A DNA stretch of 64,000 nucleotides from Pempheris klunzingeri (lineage: Eukaryota > Chordata > Actinopteri > Acropomatiformes > Pempheridae), in the NCBI RefSeq assembly GCF_042242105.1, contig NC_092027.1, positions 7,516,721 to 7,580,720 on the forward strand. Direction: 5' to 3'. Under the pieces are notes generated by a model, which saw only the letters and a program-made list of their open reading frames with translations, did no database searches and was not told the origin of the DNA. The position numbers were made by a program, and so were the translations under genes. Positions within the stretch are counted from its first letter, which is position 1. Every line of letters begins with the position of its first letter. Positions 1 to 12,917 of the stretch are shown in pieces.

Positions 1-111
1 GGAAGTGACCCAAGCTGGAGGAACAGCGTCTTCACCTAAAAACAACAAGCAGCGTCTGAGTGCAACTAGAACCATTTCAGTCACTCACAACTGTGTGTGT
101 TTGCTCCACAG

Positions 112-332
112 CCGGCTTTGTCGATGTCAAGAAGAAGGGCTGCCTACCAGTGGCTGAGTGCAACCAAACCAAAGAAGTGAATTTCCCCTCCAGCAACGCC
201 AGCGCCACCGTCTACAGTATGACCAAGACGTGCTGCAACACCGACCTGTGTAACGCCGCGCCCGGGACCTCCGGCCTGAGCCTGGCCCTCGCCACCGTCA
301 CCGCTCTGTTTGTGGCCAACGTCTTGGTTTGA
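112..332 (+). CDS. Ly-6/uPAR-like GPI-anchored protein, last exon only (gene A)
   Basis: This is the 3' exon of a small cell-surface protein of the Ly-6/uPAR three-finger family; earlier exons lie left of the window. The acceptor ends in ctccacag and the exon opens in phase 1 like the other last exons of the array. It encodes the second half of the domain: KKGC, AEC and the closing CC-(4)-CN signature (CCNTDLCN), with NQT and NAS glycosylation sequons. A hydrophobic tail (about 20 residues to the stop) fits a GPI-attachment signal. AATAAA lies at 524-529. At 221 nt it equals the last exon of gene D. The ligand is unknown. Confidence 0.85.
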
Positions 333-672
333 CAGAGTGAATGATGGATGACATAAAATGCATGCACACATTACAACACACACACACACACTATCCTTGA
401 GGTGCATCGTTCTTTTTTGAGTTCACACAAGTGTTTATATCCGTTAAAATTTAATTCCCTCCATCTTGTATTTGTATTTTTTAGAGAGTAACAGGTCCCA
501 GTCCTCATTTCCCTGTATGAGATAATAAAATGATTTAAGATGTCCATCCGTTTAAAGTGATTTTAATGTTTCTTTAATCCACTTGAATGAGCAGTATCCC
601 ATCTAGATACTGAATCACATGTTAGGCATTTCACTGTGTGGGTAATTGTTTGCTTATTTGTGGTCATACTGC

Positions 673-926
673 TTAAAGGAGTGGTTCAACAATTTGGGAA
701 ATGCTTATTTGTTTTTTTGTTTGTTTTGATGGTCAAGACTTATATAGAGGATCAATACCACTCTAATGTCTGAGCTGAATCTGAAGCTACAACCAGTAGC
801 CAGTTAGCCTATCTTAGCATTAGCAATGGAAACGGAGGGAAACGGCAGTGGTATTGTTCTTCTCATCTATCTCGAGGCAAGAAGGGGAATAAGCATATTT
901 CTCAAAATGTTGAACTGGTCCTTTAA
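673..926. repeat. Short foldback MITE-like element with ~38-bp imperfect inverted ends
   Basis: The left end (ttaaaggagtggttcaac...) and the reverse complement of the right end (ttaaaggaccagttcaac...) match over about 38 bases with a few differences. The inside carries the 'agccagttagcc...cttagca' stretch shared with the longer foldback at 45123-45760, so the two are one family. A TTAA is present at each outer edge and may be the target site. It has no coding capacity. Confidence 0.75.
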
Positions 927-1848
927 TTTATTGGCTTTGACCCTATCATTTTCATTTTAGTGTCATAATATTCAAATGCTGATATATAGATTTCAAAGCT
1001 TCCACTTGAGTTCACTTTATTAACGTGTCATAATGTAAATTGTCTCTGTGCGTCCGTCTGTCTGTGTTAGAGCATCTTTTAGTTTCGTTCTTTTTTTTTT
1101 TTTTTTTTGACAAATGGTTTTATCAATTCTGTGTTTAACCTGTTTTTTGTTTCTGATATTTGTGTCAAATCTACGCTGCACATTACTCATGAACTATAGG
1201 GTTTGTGTATGTATATAAATATATATAGATATGTAAGGGGGGGAATGTGACCAAATTGTGATTAAATCAGTCTTTTTTTGTTTTTGACATTTGTCAGGGC
1301 CGATCTTTGGATACCCCCTACACAATACAAATCTTTAAAGCCAACACTTTTGGCTGTATTTTCCAAAAATGATTTGGGGGAAATTGGTTGTGGAGACAAT
1401 CTGAAGAATGCAATAAATAAATATTCAAACTGGGAAAAAACTGGTGTGATTTGGTTTCCTGCTTCGAAATGTGTCTTGGCTCATTGACATCCGTCAGGGC
1501 TGACTGGTTCTTCAGGTTGACCCACAGCAGAGATACTGTGGCTCTACTACCGGTATGAAGGTGTTGGCCTGATTTCAGGACATTTTAAACATGAGGAAAT
1601 TTCAGGTTAAACTCAAGAAAAGTTGCTTGTAAACAAACATAAATCATAACCCAAGAGGAGTGTTTTTATGAATGGCTTTAATCATGTAAAAGTTAGGTGA
1701 TAATTTCAGCTTCATAACATCAATTGATGATATTCTGACTTAAGTGGTTTTCCCCGTATTCTCTCCTCAGTAAAGAGGTGACATGTAGTAGACATGTAGT
1801 GCATCCCCTTTATCTTCTTACTACACTTTTGAAACAACTACATGCATT

Positions 1849-2015
1849 AGAGCTGAAAACAACTGGTCGATTAATAAATTGATCGTCAAGCTAAAACGCC
1901 AAATATTGTCTGGTTTCAGCTTTTCAAATGGGAAGATTTGATGCTCTCCTGTGTCATATGTGATCCAAAACAGAATACTTATGGGTTTTTCACTGTTATT
2001 CCAACAGAACAATAA
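1849..2015. repeat. Fragment of a teleost dispersed repeat (gcttgcaacta/cgattaat type)
   Basis: The stretch 'aactggtcgattaataaattgatcg' followed by AT-rich text resembles the ends of the repeat at 18951-19529. It is degenerate; boundaries are approximate. Confidence 0.45.
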
Positions 2016-2282
2016 GAATATACCGCCTTTGGTTCTTGAAATTATAATATATAACATTATGATTCAGTCTTTGATCGACTCATTCTTTCACCTCAGCTGC
2101 AGGTGCAGCCAGTTCACTCAGCTCATTGTATTTAAAGCTAAAAGATATTATAAATAAAAGTGTTCCTCCTCAATGCATCAATCATCCTTCACATTCTTTC
2201 TGTCTCAGTGACTCTTCCCCTGAGGTGAAGATGAAGACAATAGGCCTGAAAATCCCCTCTTGTCCCCTCCCATCAGTCACAA

Positions 2283-2288
2283 TATAAA
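2283..2288 (+). promoter_or_regulatory. TATA box of Ly-6 gene B
   Basis: TATAAA lies about 120 bases before the start codon of gene B, within TATAAATCTC. The same ten bases occur before gene C (6028), which suggests a shared ancestral promoter. Transcription would start near 2312-2318. Confidence 0.6.
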
Positions 2289-2407
2289 TCTCTGGCCTCC
2301 CTAAACAGGCTCAGCAGTTTTTACGACACACAGCATCCGATCACCTGAGAGGAAGGATCTTTTTTTTCTTTTTGAGCACAGACTAAGAACCAAACCGACA
2401 CATCGAG

Positions 2408-4939
2408 ATGGGCAGGATCCTGTTTGGAATCGTTGTTGCTGTGGCATCTTTCATGCTGGGTAAGCAATAATCAGAGTTATCAAACAGATTGAACCTGATT
2501 AAAACATTTTAATATTGTCTAATAATTCATTGTATAGAAAAACTATTTTATTTAGCTGAATATCAGTGTTTTATTGTTGTTTTATCATTCATCTGCATCC
2601 AGTTTTCATACATAGAATAGAATCATTTTTCTTCTCTATGCAGAAAGACTTTTTAAAGTCACCCAAATTATCAACAAAAAAATATTTTCTTACTTAACCC
2701 CTGATGGTATCTAGCCATGAAGAAATTTTCAGTTGTATGTGTCCAGATTATGAGATGTCAGACATAGAAAGGTGTGTCACCATCCCAAATCAAAGGAGGT
2801 GAATTGAATTTAGTTTGTGCTTCTGAAAACAATGAAGAATAAATTGGAAAAAATCAAACACACAGAAGTGTACAACTGGAAATAATTACTAATGTTAATC
2901 CAATCATAGAAGAGATTGGTTCTCCTAACATTGTTTCTATGAAGACACATCGCTGTTGATTTAATCATTCATCGATGCTTTGAGCATCACAATAGAAATT
3001 CCATTCACCGCCATTGAAATTGGATATTGGAAAAAAAAATCTTAGAGGCACATATCTCAAAACCAGGGCAAAGGAAGCCACAACTTTCTGCAACTTTCCT
3101 TTAGTCACTAAAAGGAGAGCGAGACAATATGTTGACTTTGTCCTTTTCAACCCTCCAAAATTTCTTTCTTTCCATTCTTTAAAGGTGCAACACTGATTGA
3201 TATCTTTCCACACTGGATATTTTCTTTGAAACAGAAGATATGAATCATCCAGTATCAAAATCAGCATAATGATTCTCTGATATGTGCGTCAGATTCTGAG
3301 TCTTTATTTAACCTGGGCGGGGTTAAACAGCTTTGAAGCACATCCCAGTGCAGTTATGTGGTGGACTTCAAATTCCACCAAATCAATGGAAAGATCTGGC
3401 AAAAGGTTGATGTGAATGGTCAGAAAATTGACTTAATGATACATCGCTGCCAATATCGGTGGTACAAAACTGTTTAATTCACAAGCAACCTTAACACAAA
3501 CTCCATCACTGCCATAAAAGTAAATATATGTGGTTTTAGATGAATGACTAAAATCAATCAAATCTCTAAAAAGCAAGTACGGTCTTGTTTGATTATCTTA
3601 ATACAGATTAAGTTTGTATTAGCTTGACAGAATTAACTTGTTCTGAGCAAATTTTCTGTTGCCCTCAACCACACAAACATTTGATTTTGAATTAATTCTA
3701 CATACTTGACATAAAGTGGGTTTTTTTTTTATTTTATTCTAACTTTGGTACTTTCATTTGTGTGTTTCAGTCGAGTCGCTGACCTGCAACACTTGCAGCT
3801 ACGGTCTTCTGGGCTTCTGCCTCAGCAGCTCTCAGTCAACCTGCCCGACCAACACCAGTGTCTGCTTTACTGGAAAAGCAAGTAGGTCACCGCCTAATTG
3901 CCTTCACACCCTTCCCTTTCAAACATTACACAACAGCACAGGCATGATTCAATTAAAGCCACTTTCAAATACCGTGACGCTCAGTCACACAATCAAGAAG
4001 CACACCCAAGTTGCCAAACCAGTTTCTCATCTGACCTGACATTCATGTTTTATCTTCATACTGATTCAATGAAGTAATTCCTTCATTTAATTTTTGTCTA
4101 TGTTGCATTTAAAATCCTGTACATAAGCTGTTTTACTTAAGAAATAGTAGCTATATCACAACTGAAAATGTACTCCTAGTTTAAAAGTAGCCGTAAGCGG
4201 TAGTAGGCAGAGTGGATCCTCCAGAAGATCCCTGGCCTTGTCCAGTCCGCATGTCAAAGTGCCCACAGGCAAGATCCTGATCCTGTGTGAACCTGATGAG
4301 CGGGTTGGCACCTTGCATGGTGGCCCCGGCTATCAGTTTAACACTGTGTATGTAAATGTAGCATCTATTGAAGAAGGATGGGAAGGAAGAAAAGAAGTGA
4401 GGCAGCATAGAAAAGAACACGTTTCCACTGATTCTACAAGTTTATCCCACGTTGACTGTAAAATCTGCAAAATAAGGAAAGCGTAGTCCTATTCAAAAGG
4501 TATATCAACATATAAGTAACTAAAGCCGCTTAGGTAAATGTGGTGCAGTAAAAAGTGCAATATTTCCATGCAGAGGAATAAAAAGTTACAAAATATAAAC
4601 GTGCCACAGCCTGAAAGTTGCATTTGATTAAATGTACCAAGTTTCTTTCCAACTCTTTAAGTCTTTTGAGTCTAATACAATCCTTTCTCTTCAGCTTTCC
4701 CAACAATCTCGAACTCTGTGGGCTTCAACACCCAGGGCTGCCGTGAGCCCGATGGCTGCAACATGACCGTCTCCTCCAACCAAACCGTGCTGGGCATCAG
4801 CTACACGACCCAAATCAGCTGCTGCAGTACAAACGGCTGCAACCCCGTCCAGCTCAACGGTGCCCCGTCCGTCAAGATGACCCTCACCGCTGTACTTGGC
4901 GTAGCCGTCCTGTCCTCCGTGTGGGGAAGCATGCTGTAA
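2408..4939 (+). CDS. Ly-6/uPAR-like GPI-anchored protein (gene B), 3 exons, 135 aa
   Basis: Exons are 2408-2459, 3771-3881 and 4695-4939, all joining in phase 1 with GT-AG introns. The product has an N-terminal signal peptide (first ~17 residues), one three-finger Ly-6 domain with ten cysteines (TCNTC, GFC, STC, SVC, GC, GC, SCC, GCN) and a hydrophobic C-terminal GPI signal. NTS, NMT and NQT are possible glycosylation sites. The pattern GISYTT..SCC....CN resembles SPACA4/Bouncer-type Ly-6 proteins of gametes, but other Ly-6 roles are as likely. A TATA box lies upstream; poly(A) signals are at 5030-5035 and 5331-5336. It belongs to a same-strand tandem array. Confidence 0.9.
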
Positions 4940-6027
4940 TATGTCTGATGCTAAATCACAAAACCCATCTGTAGACTCCCATAATAATTATACCAAGCAG
5001 GTTCTTCACAAGACACAAAAGCACTATACAATAAAGTATGTGGACCTTATGAGTTTATACATATGATTATTTATATGCTCACATGCTGTGACATTTTTCA
5101 TTTTCCATAACTCAGGTCTTGTCATGGCTGGGTTCAGTTTTATAATGACAGATTATATAAAATCCACACGTTAGGCGTTCATATCATGGAAGTTGATCAA
5201 TGGCATGTTTTAGGGAAACATTGAGTTCGTAAGTCTTCCAGGCTGTTGTTTTGCTTTGTTTTTTTTTAAATCAAATTGTATTTATCCTTTTAACTACTTT
5301 GTGTCTTACTGGACAAAACATTAATGTGAAAATAAAGATCACTGAAAAACATCTGTTTCCTCAGCAACTTACTTATTGTTTGATATCATTCATCCATCAA
5401 TGAGCTATATCTGAGAAGAAGGAGAGCGGGAAATTTAGAGTCACCAATTAACCTGCACGTCTTTGGACTGTGGGAGGAAGCACCCGGAGAAAACCTACGC
5501 AAACACAGGGAGAACATGCAAACTCCACACAGAACCAACAGAACCACATTAATTAATGTGTGTTATCTTATCCTAAATCGAGCACTGCTTCAAGTGCTTT
5601 GCAGATCCAGGGCTCTGACAGATGCTAACACTGCAGCTAATAATTCACTTTGAGCTAACTAATGAATATTTACCACCAAGTCTGATTTGTGCATTTAGCT
5701 ACCAAAAAATGAGATTACTGTATGAGCACAGAGGTTAGAGGATAATAGATATGTAAGTGTTGGTAGCAGTGATAGCTAACTGAACATACTTCTGAACATT
5801 TTTAATGGAGTTTAAAAACATGGCTGAAGGACAATCAGAGCAGAAAACAGGCGCCTATTGTCTCATAATCCGTCTATGCTGTGAGGCTACAAACTGGAAC
5901 CACTTTTCTTTTCTACTGTGAACAGTATTTACATAATAGTTTCAATTCACTTAGAAGAATGTGTGACTCCTTACAAACTCTCTTATCTCCCCTGTTGATA
6001 CGTATTACTGATATTAACTCCCCCGTG
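4940..6027. other. Intergenic region between Ly-6 genes B and C
   Basis: It contains the gene B 3' UTR with two AATAAA signals and a dispersed repeat at 5430-5535. No other gene is seen. Confidence 0.6.
5430..5535. repeat. Fragment of a common teleost interspersed repeat
   Basis: The run from 'aatttagagtcaccaatta' through 'ctttggactgtgggaggaag' to 'gcaaactccacacagaac' is a widely dispersed fish repeat that I recognise but cannot assign to a named family. The neighbouring part of the same consensus occurs at 16220-16354. Confidence 0.7.
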
Positions 6028-6033
6028 TATAAA
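6028..6033 (+). promoter_or_regulatory. TATA box of Ly-6 gene C
   Basis: TATAAA within TATAAATCTC, about 135 bases before the gene C start codon, matching the gene B promoter motif. Confidence 0.6.
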
Positions 6034-6166
6034 TCTCACAGAGTCACTGTTGGTCAAAACTAAAGCCCACAGCTTCTGAAACAGTGAGATCTTAAACGAA
6101 GATCTTGAGACCAACCAACACTTCGTGGTGTTATTTTCAGCTGTAGGCGCATCTAAGAGCATCACG

Positions 6167-8320
6167 ATGAACACATTTCTGTGGAGCTGTGCAGCACTGT
6201 TGACTCTGTCTGCTACAGGTAGGAGGTTTTTACTTAAACTTTTGTAGATGGAAATTTTGTGCGTGGGCTCAAATGAGGATCACTAAAATTTTGAGCTCAT
6301 GAAATCATGTGTGGTTGTGTATCACCTTCTGTAAATCTGTGACAAAACTAAAAATTCACTGTTAACTTTTCTACTACTTCACACATACTAGAGTTATATA
6401 TAGGTTTTAGAATTATTTATCTTTTATCATTTCACGAACTGTAAATGTTATGTGTCATATTTGAGCCAATATTTCACACACGGACAGACTTGAAAGGGTT
6501 TTTTGCAGATATGTGATGTAATTTAGTTAATTACAATTAAAATCTGTGATGTCATTTGATGTGTTGTTTGTCATCTAAAACACAACACAGTGCAGGTTAT
6601 AGGACTTTGCTGTATAAGGTGCAATCACCAATATTTTAGGCGCAGATGGAGGCAGAAACATCAGATATCTCGAAGCTTAAGCAAATAAAACCACAACTAT
6701 CTGTATGTAGCTCAAAATGAGGTGTGCCACTTTGTATAGCTTACCTCAAAGTCATATATCCTGGATTGGATTACGTTGTAGATAACACATCAGCAGCCAG
6801 TGTTCACCTTGAGAGGTTATGAAACAAACTCTTGATGTGTACTTTGTGATTACAGCATGTGCTTGTTTGATAAAGGTGTGACTAAATTGAGTCACATATT
6901 TGTGGCTATTAAAATTAACTTATTTACCTTCAGTATAAGACAAAATTGATTGATACTCTGAGATCCTAAAACATTCTTCCTCACAGTTTCCTGTTCACTT
7001 GTTGTCTCCCACAGTTGAGTCCCTCATCTGTAACAACTGTCATGTGAGCTTCCTCGGCATCTGCCTCGGCGACACTCCCGTAAATTGCTCCAATAAGCAG
7101 GACAGATGCTACAGCGCAGTTGCCAGTAAGCTGAATAACTCATTAATCATGTTTGCAAGAGTCCAAAAAAACACCCAGTAACTGAATCATAGTAACTCAT
7201 CCTCCTCTGAAAATACAGACGTTGCTTCGCGACCACAGAACCAAATCCCAACCCCTAAAGACTTTTTTCTGCCAAAAAGACTTTTAATTATTTCTGTTGT
7301 TGTAAATCATTGAATAGAAACATTTTATGTGGATGGTAAATGTAGTCCTTTGAAGCACTAAATACATCAGTCTGTGCTATATTGACAGAGATAGTCTGAG
7401 TTATCCTGCTTGCTGAGACATAGTGGCAGTGCCTACATTTACCATGATGCATTGCATGCAATCTTCTGACTCCAAACCCCAAAATCCTCTCCGGTCCGCT
7501 CTCTCCTGCGGTTAGTATCGTCCACAGACCCCTCAAAAATTACAAAAACAAGAACTGCCCACACTGAAAGTCACTGGAGCAGACGAGGCTGATGAGCCGA
7601 GCGGACGGAGCCTGCAGTTCTTCCTGGTCACCAGTGACTCAAATGACATCACTGGTGACCAGGAAGTACAACTGATCAGTTTTCTCTGTCAAGATAACAC
7701 ACACTGTTTATTTCTTCAATTAATTACATTTACCAACAGCATTGTAAGAAATATGAAAAACCACATGAAACACATTTAACCTGTTTATCACATATGTTAA
7801 AATTACATTCAGACACATGTGGGTTTCACACATTTCACACAGATGAATTCATATGATGTACTGATTTTATGATGTAAAACTAAAACTTTAACATTATATC
7901 ACATGTGAAAAACACATCAATTTAGCTTATATAATAAAAAAATTCACACATAGCCAGATGTTTTCTCATTTACAAATAGGGTAACAGTGATAACACTGAG
8001 AAGTAAAATGAATACATAAATAAATAAATATTGTTCCTGCTAGAATAATGAATTGATTAAATGGACGAGTGCGTACGGTGTCTCATCTTTGCTTCCTGTG
8101 TCCAGAGTTTACTTCAGAGTTGACAGAGATCCATGACAAAGGCTGCATCGCCAGCGGCGACTGCCACAACCAAACAGGATCCATTCTGTCGGTTAACTAC
8201 ACCATCACCAGGAGCTGCTGCAGCACCAACCTGTGTAATGGAGCCACCTCCATCCCGCTGCCGCTGAGCGCCGCTCTGGGTGCTGCTCTGGTGGCACTTT
8301 GGAGCCAATGGGGCCTTTGA
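6167..8320 (+). CDS. Ly-6/uPAR-like GPI-anchored protein (gene C), 3 exons, 125 aa
   Basis: Exons are 6167-6218, 7015-7125 and 8106-8320 (52, 111 and 215 nt), all phase 1. The protein starts with a signal peptide (MNTFLWSCAALLTLSAT) and has ten Ly-6 cysteines: ICNNC, GIC, NCS, RC, KGC, GDC, SCC and LCN. NCS, NQT and NYT are sequons. The C-terminus is hydrophobic and ends WSQWGL, nearly the same as gene D (WSNWGL), so C and D are close paralogues. AATAAA is at 8652-8657. An 18-bp perfect inverted repeat lies in intron 2. Its binding partner is unknown. Confidence 0.9.
7620..7666. repeat. Perfect 18-bp inverted repeat (hairpin) in gene C intron 2
   Basis: The left arm cttcctggtcaccagtga (7620-7637) and right arm tcactggtgaccaggaag (7649-7666) are exact reverse complements around an 11-base loop. 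In RNA this would be a very stable hairpin. No flanking transposon ends were recognised. Confidence 0.9.
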
Positions 8321-9299
8321 AGAAGACAAAGGAGGAAGAGAACGGGTTGCTTTGTACTCTAATTTCTAAATTTCATCACTTTTTTGTCCTATAATTTCTG
8401 GAAAAATGTAGGCCTACTGGCTGCATGATGGCCAAGCTTTACAGCATCATGTGAGGTTACAGTAGGTCTATATTTACTGTTCAAGCAGTTTGTAGCTGTT
8501 TATACTATATGAGGACTGAATACCTATGCTTTTCTATGTCATTCTTATACATTAAAACACGTCATTAATACAATAACGTATTTCTAAACCTCCCCAGTAT
8601 AGGCTAGATTTTGTTGTGAATAACTTTATATTCACTGAGTGCTGAAAGTCAAATAAATCCAAATACTGATTATTGCAACAATAAATTACTTCCATTCATG
8701 TGTTGTGTGTTTATTTTGTAACACATGGTTCATGGACAACTCATATGATGGGATATGCTAATGACATGAGTCGTTCTGCCAAGCTAAGCTAACCAGGATA
8801 CTTTTCTGTGGTGAAGAATAAAACACATGCCATCCTCTTTCAGCCTTCAACCTTAAAAATAAAGGGAGTGTCTCCTCATTGCTTTAACAAAGAAACCTAA
8901 TATTTGTTGAAGGATTGCTCTATTGACTGAAGCTTTGGTCTCAATTGCAATGTAAAGCTTTTGAAAACGATCATAACGCTGGTTTACCACAAACCATGAG
9001 TTCAAAAAGATTCAAACACACAAACTTGTGCATACAGACACAACAGGGCCGAGACATGAGTCATCCTTCACCTTTTCTCTTTTTGTGTGGCTTTTTAACG
9101 AAGTTAATTCTTCAAACAAGCCTCTGCTTTTTTTTTTCAACACAAGTGTTTTACAGAATGTATTAGCGGCCGACACTTCCCTGACTGCACAGCTTTAACA
9201 TAAAGGCAGAAGCTCATTGGAAACCCATCAGACACTCGCCTGTACTAGTGGATCATTGAATATTGATATTTTTGTGATAAAACCCACATTTATAGAAGC
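8321..9299. other. Intergenic region between Ly-6 genes C and D
   Basis: It holds the gene C 3' UTR (AATAAA 8652-8657 and again near 8680). No convincing TATA box for gene D was found, and no other gene. Confidence 0.5.
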
Positions 9300-12200
9300 A
9301 TGAAGATGAAAAGGGTGATCTGGATCTGTGTTGCACTGATGGCGATGTTTGTTACAGGTAAGACAAACAACAACATCTTGTATATTTTGTGTTGACAAAG
9401 AGAAACATTAGCTGTATGCTCCTACGTGAACATGATCAGTCTTTAAAATGGATACAAATGACAACTTTGAAAGTTTTATGATAAAAAATTCCCCAGTGGG
9501 TTTTCTGCTGATGTATGACTGCAGGGTTTCTATAATCTTGGCTTGACCCTGAGATTTAAAATCCAAAGCTATGAATAACCGGAAGCTCCTGTTGTGCAAA
9601 TACGGCAATAACCAGACACATACAAAAGACAAAAAGACAAACATGGGAATGACAAAAATCTTTCTTCCCTTTACTCCCTTTCCTTTGATATTATTTAAGT
9701 TAGTTGTCTTAAATCTGGTATTATCAAAAAGACAATGTCAAATGACTGTTGAATGTTTGTATGTCCTGCAGAAGTTTGCAACCTTTGTTAAAAAATGTCA
9801 GCAAGCAATGACTCCCAGTCCAGTCATAGTGATTTGAATAGCTTCCTATGTCACACTGCAAAAGGCCTTCAACACTGACTAGTTGCTTTTTTTATTCCCT
9901 ACATTTTAAAGTTGTATCAAGTAAGTACTGACGTATATGAAGCTTAAGAAAATGAGACTACTAAGGGCTCTCTCTGTTTTAAACCGACAAAACTCCAGTA
10001 ACATTTGTCTGACAACATAATTGTTTTTAGTACTAAAAGTGTTTCAATGTCAGTAAAAATGTAAATGATTAAATTACCCACGACTTTCACATAAACAGAA
10101 AATACCCATATAGAGCAATAAAACTACAATAAAATGGTTGACTGATTAACTGAATGCATGCTTGTATGTTCACACTCAGTTACTAATTACGATGACAACT
10201 TTGACGATGACGAGCGATGAAGAGGATGACCTCAACACTGCTGGTTTCATGACATAGTTTGTTCTTTTGGTACTGTGACCACCAGACCGATGTTCCTCCC
10301 ATGCATACAGAAAGTAGTCCCTTCTCCCTCACTTTATCTCGTTCTACAGTTCTCTCCTCTCCCCTCCTGCTCTCACAGGTGAGTCTCTGACCTGTGACGT
10401 CTGCAAAATGGAGGTTGCAGGTAAATGTCTGTTCGGCACCACTGAGACCTGCAAAGACTCTCAGCCCAACTGCTACTGGGGGAAACTGGGTGAGTGATAT
10501 TTCTGTGATCATCTGCTGGTCTCTTCAATCCATTACATACATATGTGACACCAGATGGGTGTGTCTGTATGTACTAACAATGCTACTCCTAACCACAGAC
10601 AATATGATGCTGCCAAAGGTTAAAAACCTGCCCTGACAGCACAGACTGAGGTGTGGCACACAGAGGTTCACCTCAGAGCAGCCAAACAGTGATTTTCTGC
10701 TCTATAGACAGATGCATGACTTGTAAAGACCACCATAACAATGTGTTTGCACATTTTAGACTATATATTACAAATAAAGAAAATACACTTGACATTGCTA
10801 CAACCTACAAATAGAACCATTTATTTTTATATTTTATGCAGCAATTGTCAAAAGAAAATCCACTTGAAATTGATTTATTTAACACTTTTGGGCTGGCGGC
10901 TTTATTTCAACGCCTATGAATCAAGAAGCTGAGTCACACAGTCAGCTGGTTTTCTGAATACGTGACTCATGAATACAGTACAAGCCAATACTTGATTACT
11001 TAAACTCCTCAACCAGCGCTTGAAAACTGAGAACGGCTTTCAAAACAGGCAATGCTTTTGACTGCACTACCACACAACTAAAATGTAAGTTTTACAACAT
11101 ATAACAACAACTTACTCATATTAATACAGAATGCTAAATGTGTGATGAATCCAACAAAAACAAACAAAACCAAGTTTCGCCTGTCATGCAGGATGTTAAT
11201 GGATACTGGATGTAATTGGATACTGGAAAATGGTTTGCACGATCAAAAATAAAATCATTTGCTGTAAATAAGGAATCTACTATGTTTAGAGGTCAAAAAT
11301 GACTAGGCTCTTCTTTAGAGGAATTGTTTTACATTTTGCATATTAAGCTTATCTGCTTTCGTGCTGCATGTTAGACGCGAAGATTGATACCACTTTCATG
11401 TCTGTACACCATAGACTTCATATACATCCTGTCCTTGGCACTAATATGAAGCCAGTCAGCAGCTGGTTAGCTTAGCATAAGAGTTGCATCAGTTTCTGGT
11501 TTTCCTGGCCCAGTCTGACTGAACCAGTGTAAATCACTATCAGATGTTCTGGGAAATTAAAAAATCATCATCAACCTGTGCCAGCCTGCTGAACTTGAAC
11601 TGAACTCCTGAATGTTTCCTGCGGGCCTAATTCCTTGTTTCTGTTGATTAATTAACATCCCGTATCTCATTCCAGATATGTGTGAACAAGTTGGGGTTTT
11701 GCCACGAGGCACCAGCAAATCCCAACACCTTGCACTGCATTGTACCATACAGATATGTGATCGGTATCTATTTCCTCATCTGACTGAGGATATTTCCCAA
11801 AATGTCTGAAAACACCTTGAAAACATACATCATGCTTTGGAAAATGATCCTCGCTATATATCACATACATTTAGTTTGTATTAAATAGACTGAAATACAC
11901 TAAGCAGCAGCACATTCCTAGAAATACTGGACTATAATTTACTACTTAGTACATAGAGGACTATGGCAATATGGAAAATGTAGTATAGTGTTACTTCTTT
12001 ATCCTTTAAGTGTCCTGATTCAGTAAAGTGGTTCTGTTTAATTTACCTGCAGTACCTGTAGTTTCAACTCTTACAGGACCTGAACACCTCTTCCATCAAT
12101 GACACAAGAGTAATAATAGAGACTTTTTTTTCATTTTCTGTGTAAAAAGTTTGTCACAAAGGCTGCTGATCTTCTTGTCCCTCTCCAGCCTTCAACATCA

Positions 12201-12409
12201 GTAGTCTGATGAGCCTGCAGACTCGAGGCTGCCTGGCCTCGCCTCTCTGCAACCAAACCGAATCTGGCGCCCTCCTCACTGCCGGATACACCGTCACCAG
12301 GACCTGCTGTGGCACTGACCGCTGCAACGGAGCCACGTCCATTCAGCTCCCTCTCACTGCTGCTTTGGGCGCCGCCCTGTTGGCCATTTGGAGCAACTGG
12401 GGCCTTTAA
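9300..12409 (+). CDS. Ly-6/uPAR-like GPI-anchored protein (gene D), 3 exons, 127-129 aa
   Basis: Exons are 9300-9357, 10379-10489 and 12189-12409, phase 1 throughout. Two in-frame ATGs exist (9300 and 9306). The second gives the 52-nt coding exon seen in all paralogues; the first is simply the most upstream. The protein has a signal peptide, ten cysteines (TCDVC, KC, TC, NC, RGC, LC, TCC, RCN), sequons NIS and NQT, and a GPI-type tail. The last exon closely resembles gene C (NGATSI.LPL..ALGAAL). AATAAA is at 12529-12534. Intron 2 is the longest in the array (1.7 kb) and contains a foldback-family fragment near 11375-11490. Confidence 0.88.
11375..11490. repeat. Fragment of the foldback element family (see 45123-45760)
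   Basis: 'gattgataccactttcatgt' and 'aatatgaagccagtcagcag...ggttagcttagca' match the left half of the 45-kb foldback element. It is truncated and diverged. Confidence 0.6.
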
Positions 12410-12917
12410 AACAAAACAAAAAAGGATCCTGTATGTAGGCAACCATTTAAACTTGATGAGCCTTGAATACACTCCTGTTAAATCATCTCTGCCTGTACAT
12501 TTGGGTTTTTGAGGAAATACAGACGCAGAATAAAAGCCCAGTAATAACATATTGTGCAGGCTGTCATTCTTGAAATAAAAGGAATGTTGAACAGCATGAC
12601 ACACTTTTGTCGCGTGTTTATAAAATACGGGAACAAATCATAAAGATTCTCTGTGGTAAAATTTTATGGTTGTGAGTTTTCTTCAGGCTGTGAATGTTTC
12701 TGTGTTTCCAGTCATGACTACAAACTGCCCATAGACTTCCCCTTCACGCTTCTGAACACAAAACCTGATGAGCCTCATTCTTTCACGTAAACTCTTCATT
12801 GAGTCTCACCTGAAACTCTCCATTGCTTTCTTGGAAGGTCTCTTAACTAAGACAGGTATTTAGACGTGTAAGTTCATTTTTAAAAGTGGAACCCGTTGAC
12901 CCTTAACCCCAAAAACG

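Larger units (their letters stand above)
333..2282. other. Intergenic region between Ly-6 genes A and B
   Basis: It holds the 3' UTR and poly(A) signal of gene A (524-529), a foldback element at 673-926 and a repeat fragment at 1849-2015. The remainder is AT-rich; I see no other coding exon or RNA gene. Confidence 0.6.

Noticed and set aside
9280-9290. TATA-like tttataga just before the Ly-6 gene D start codon
   Set aside because: It lies only about 15 bases before the ATG, too close to set a transcript that includes this codon.
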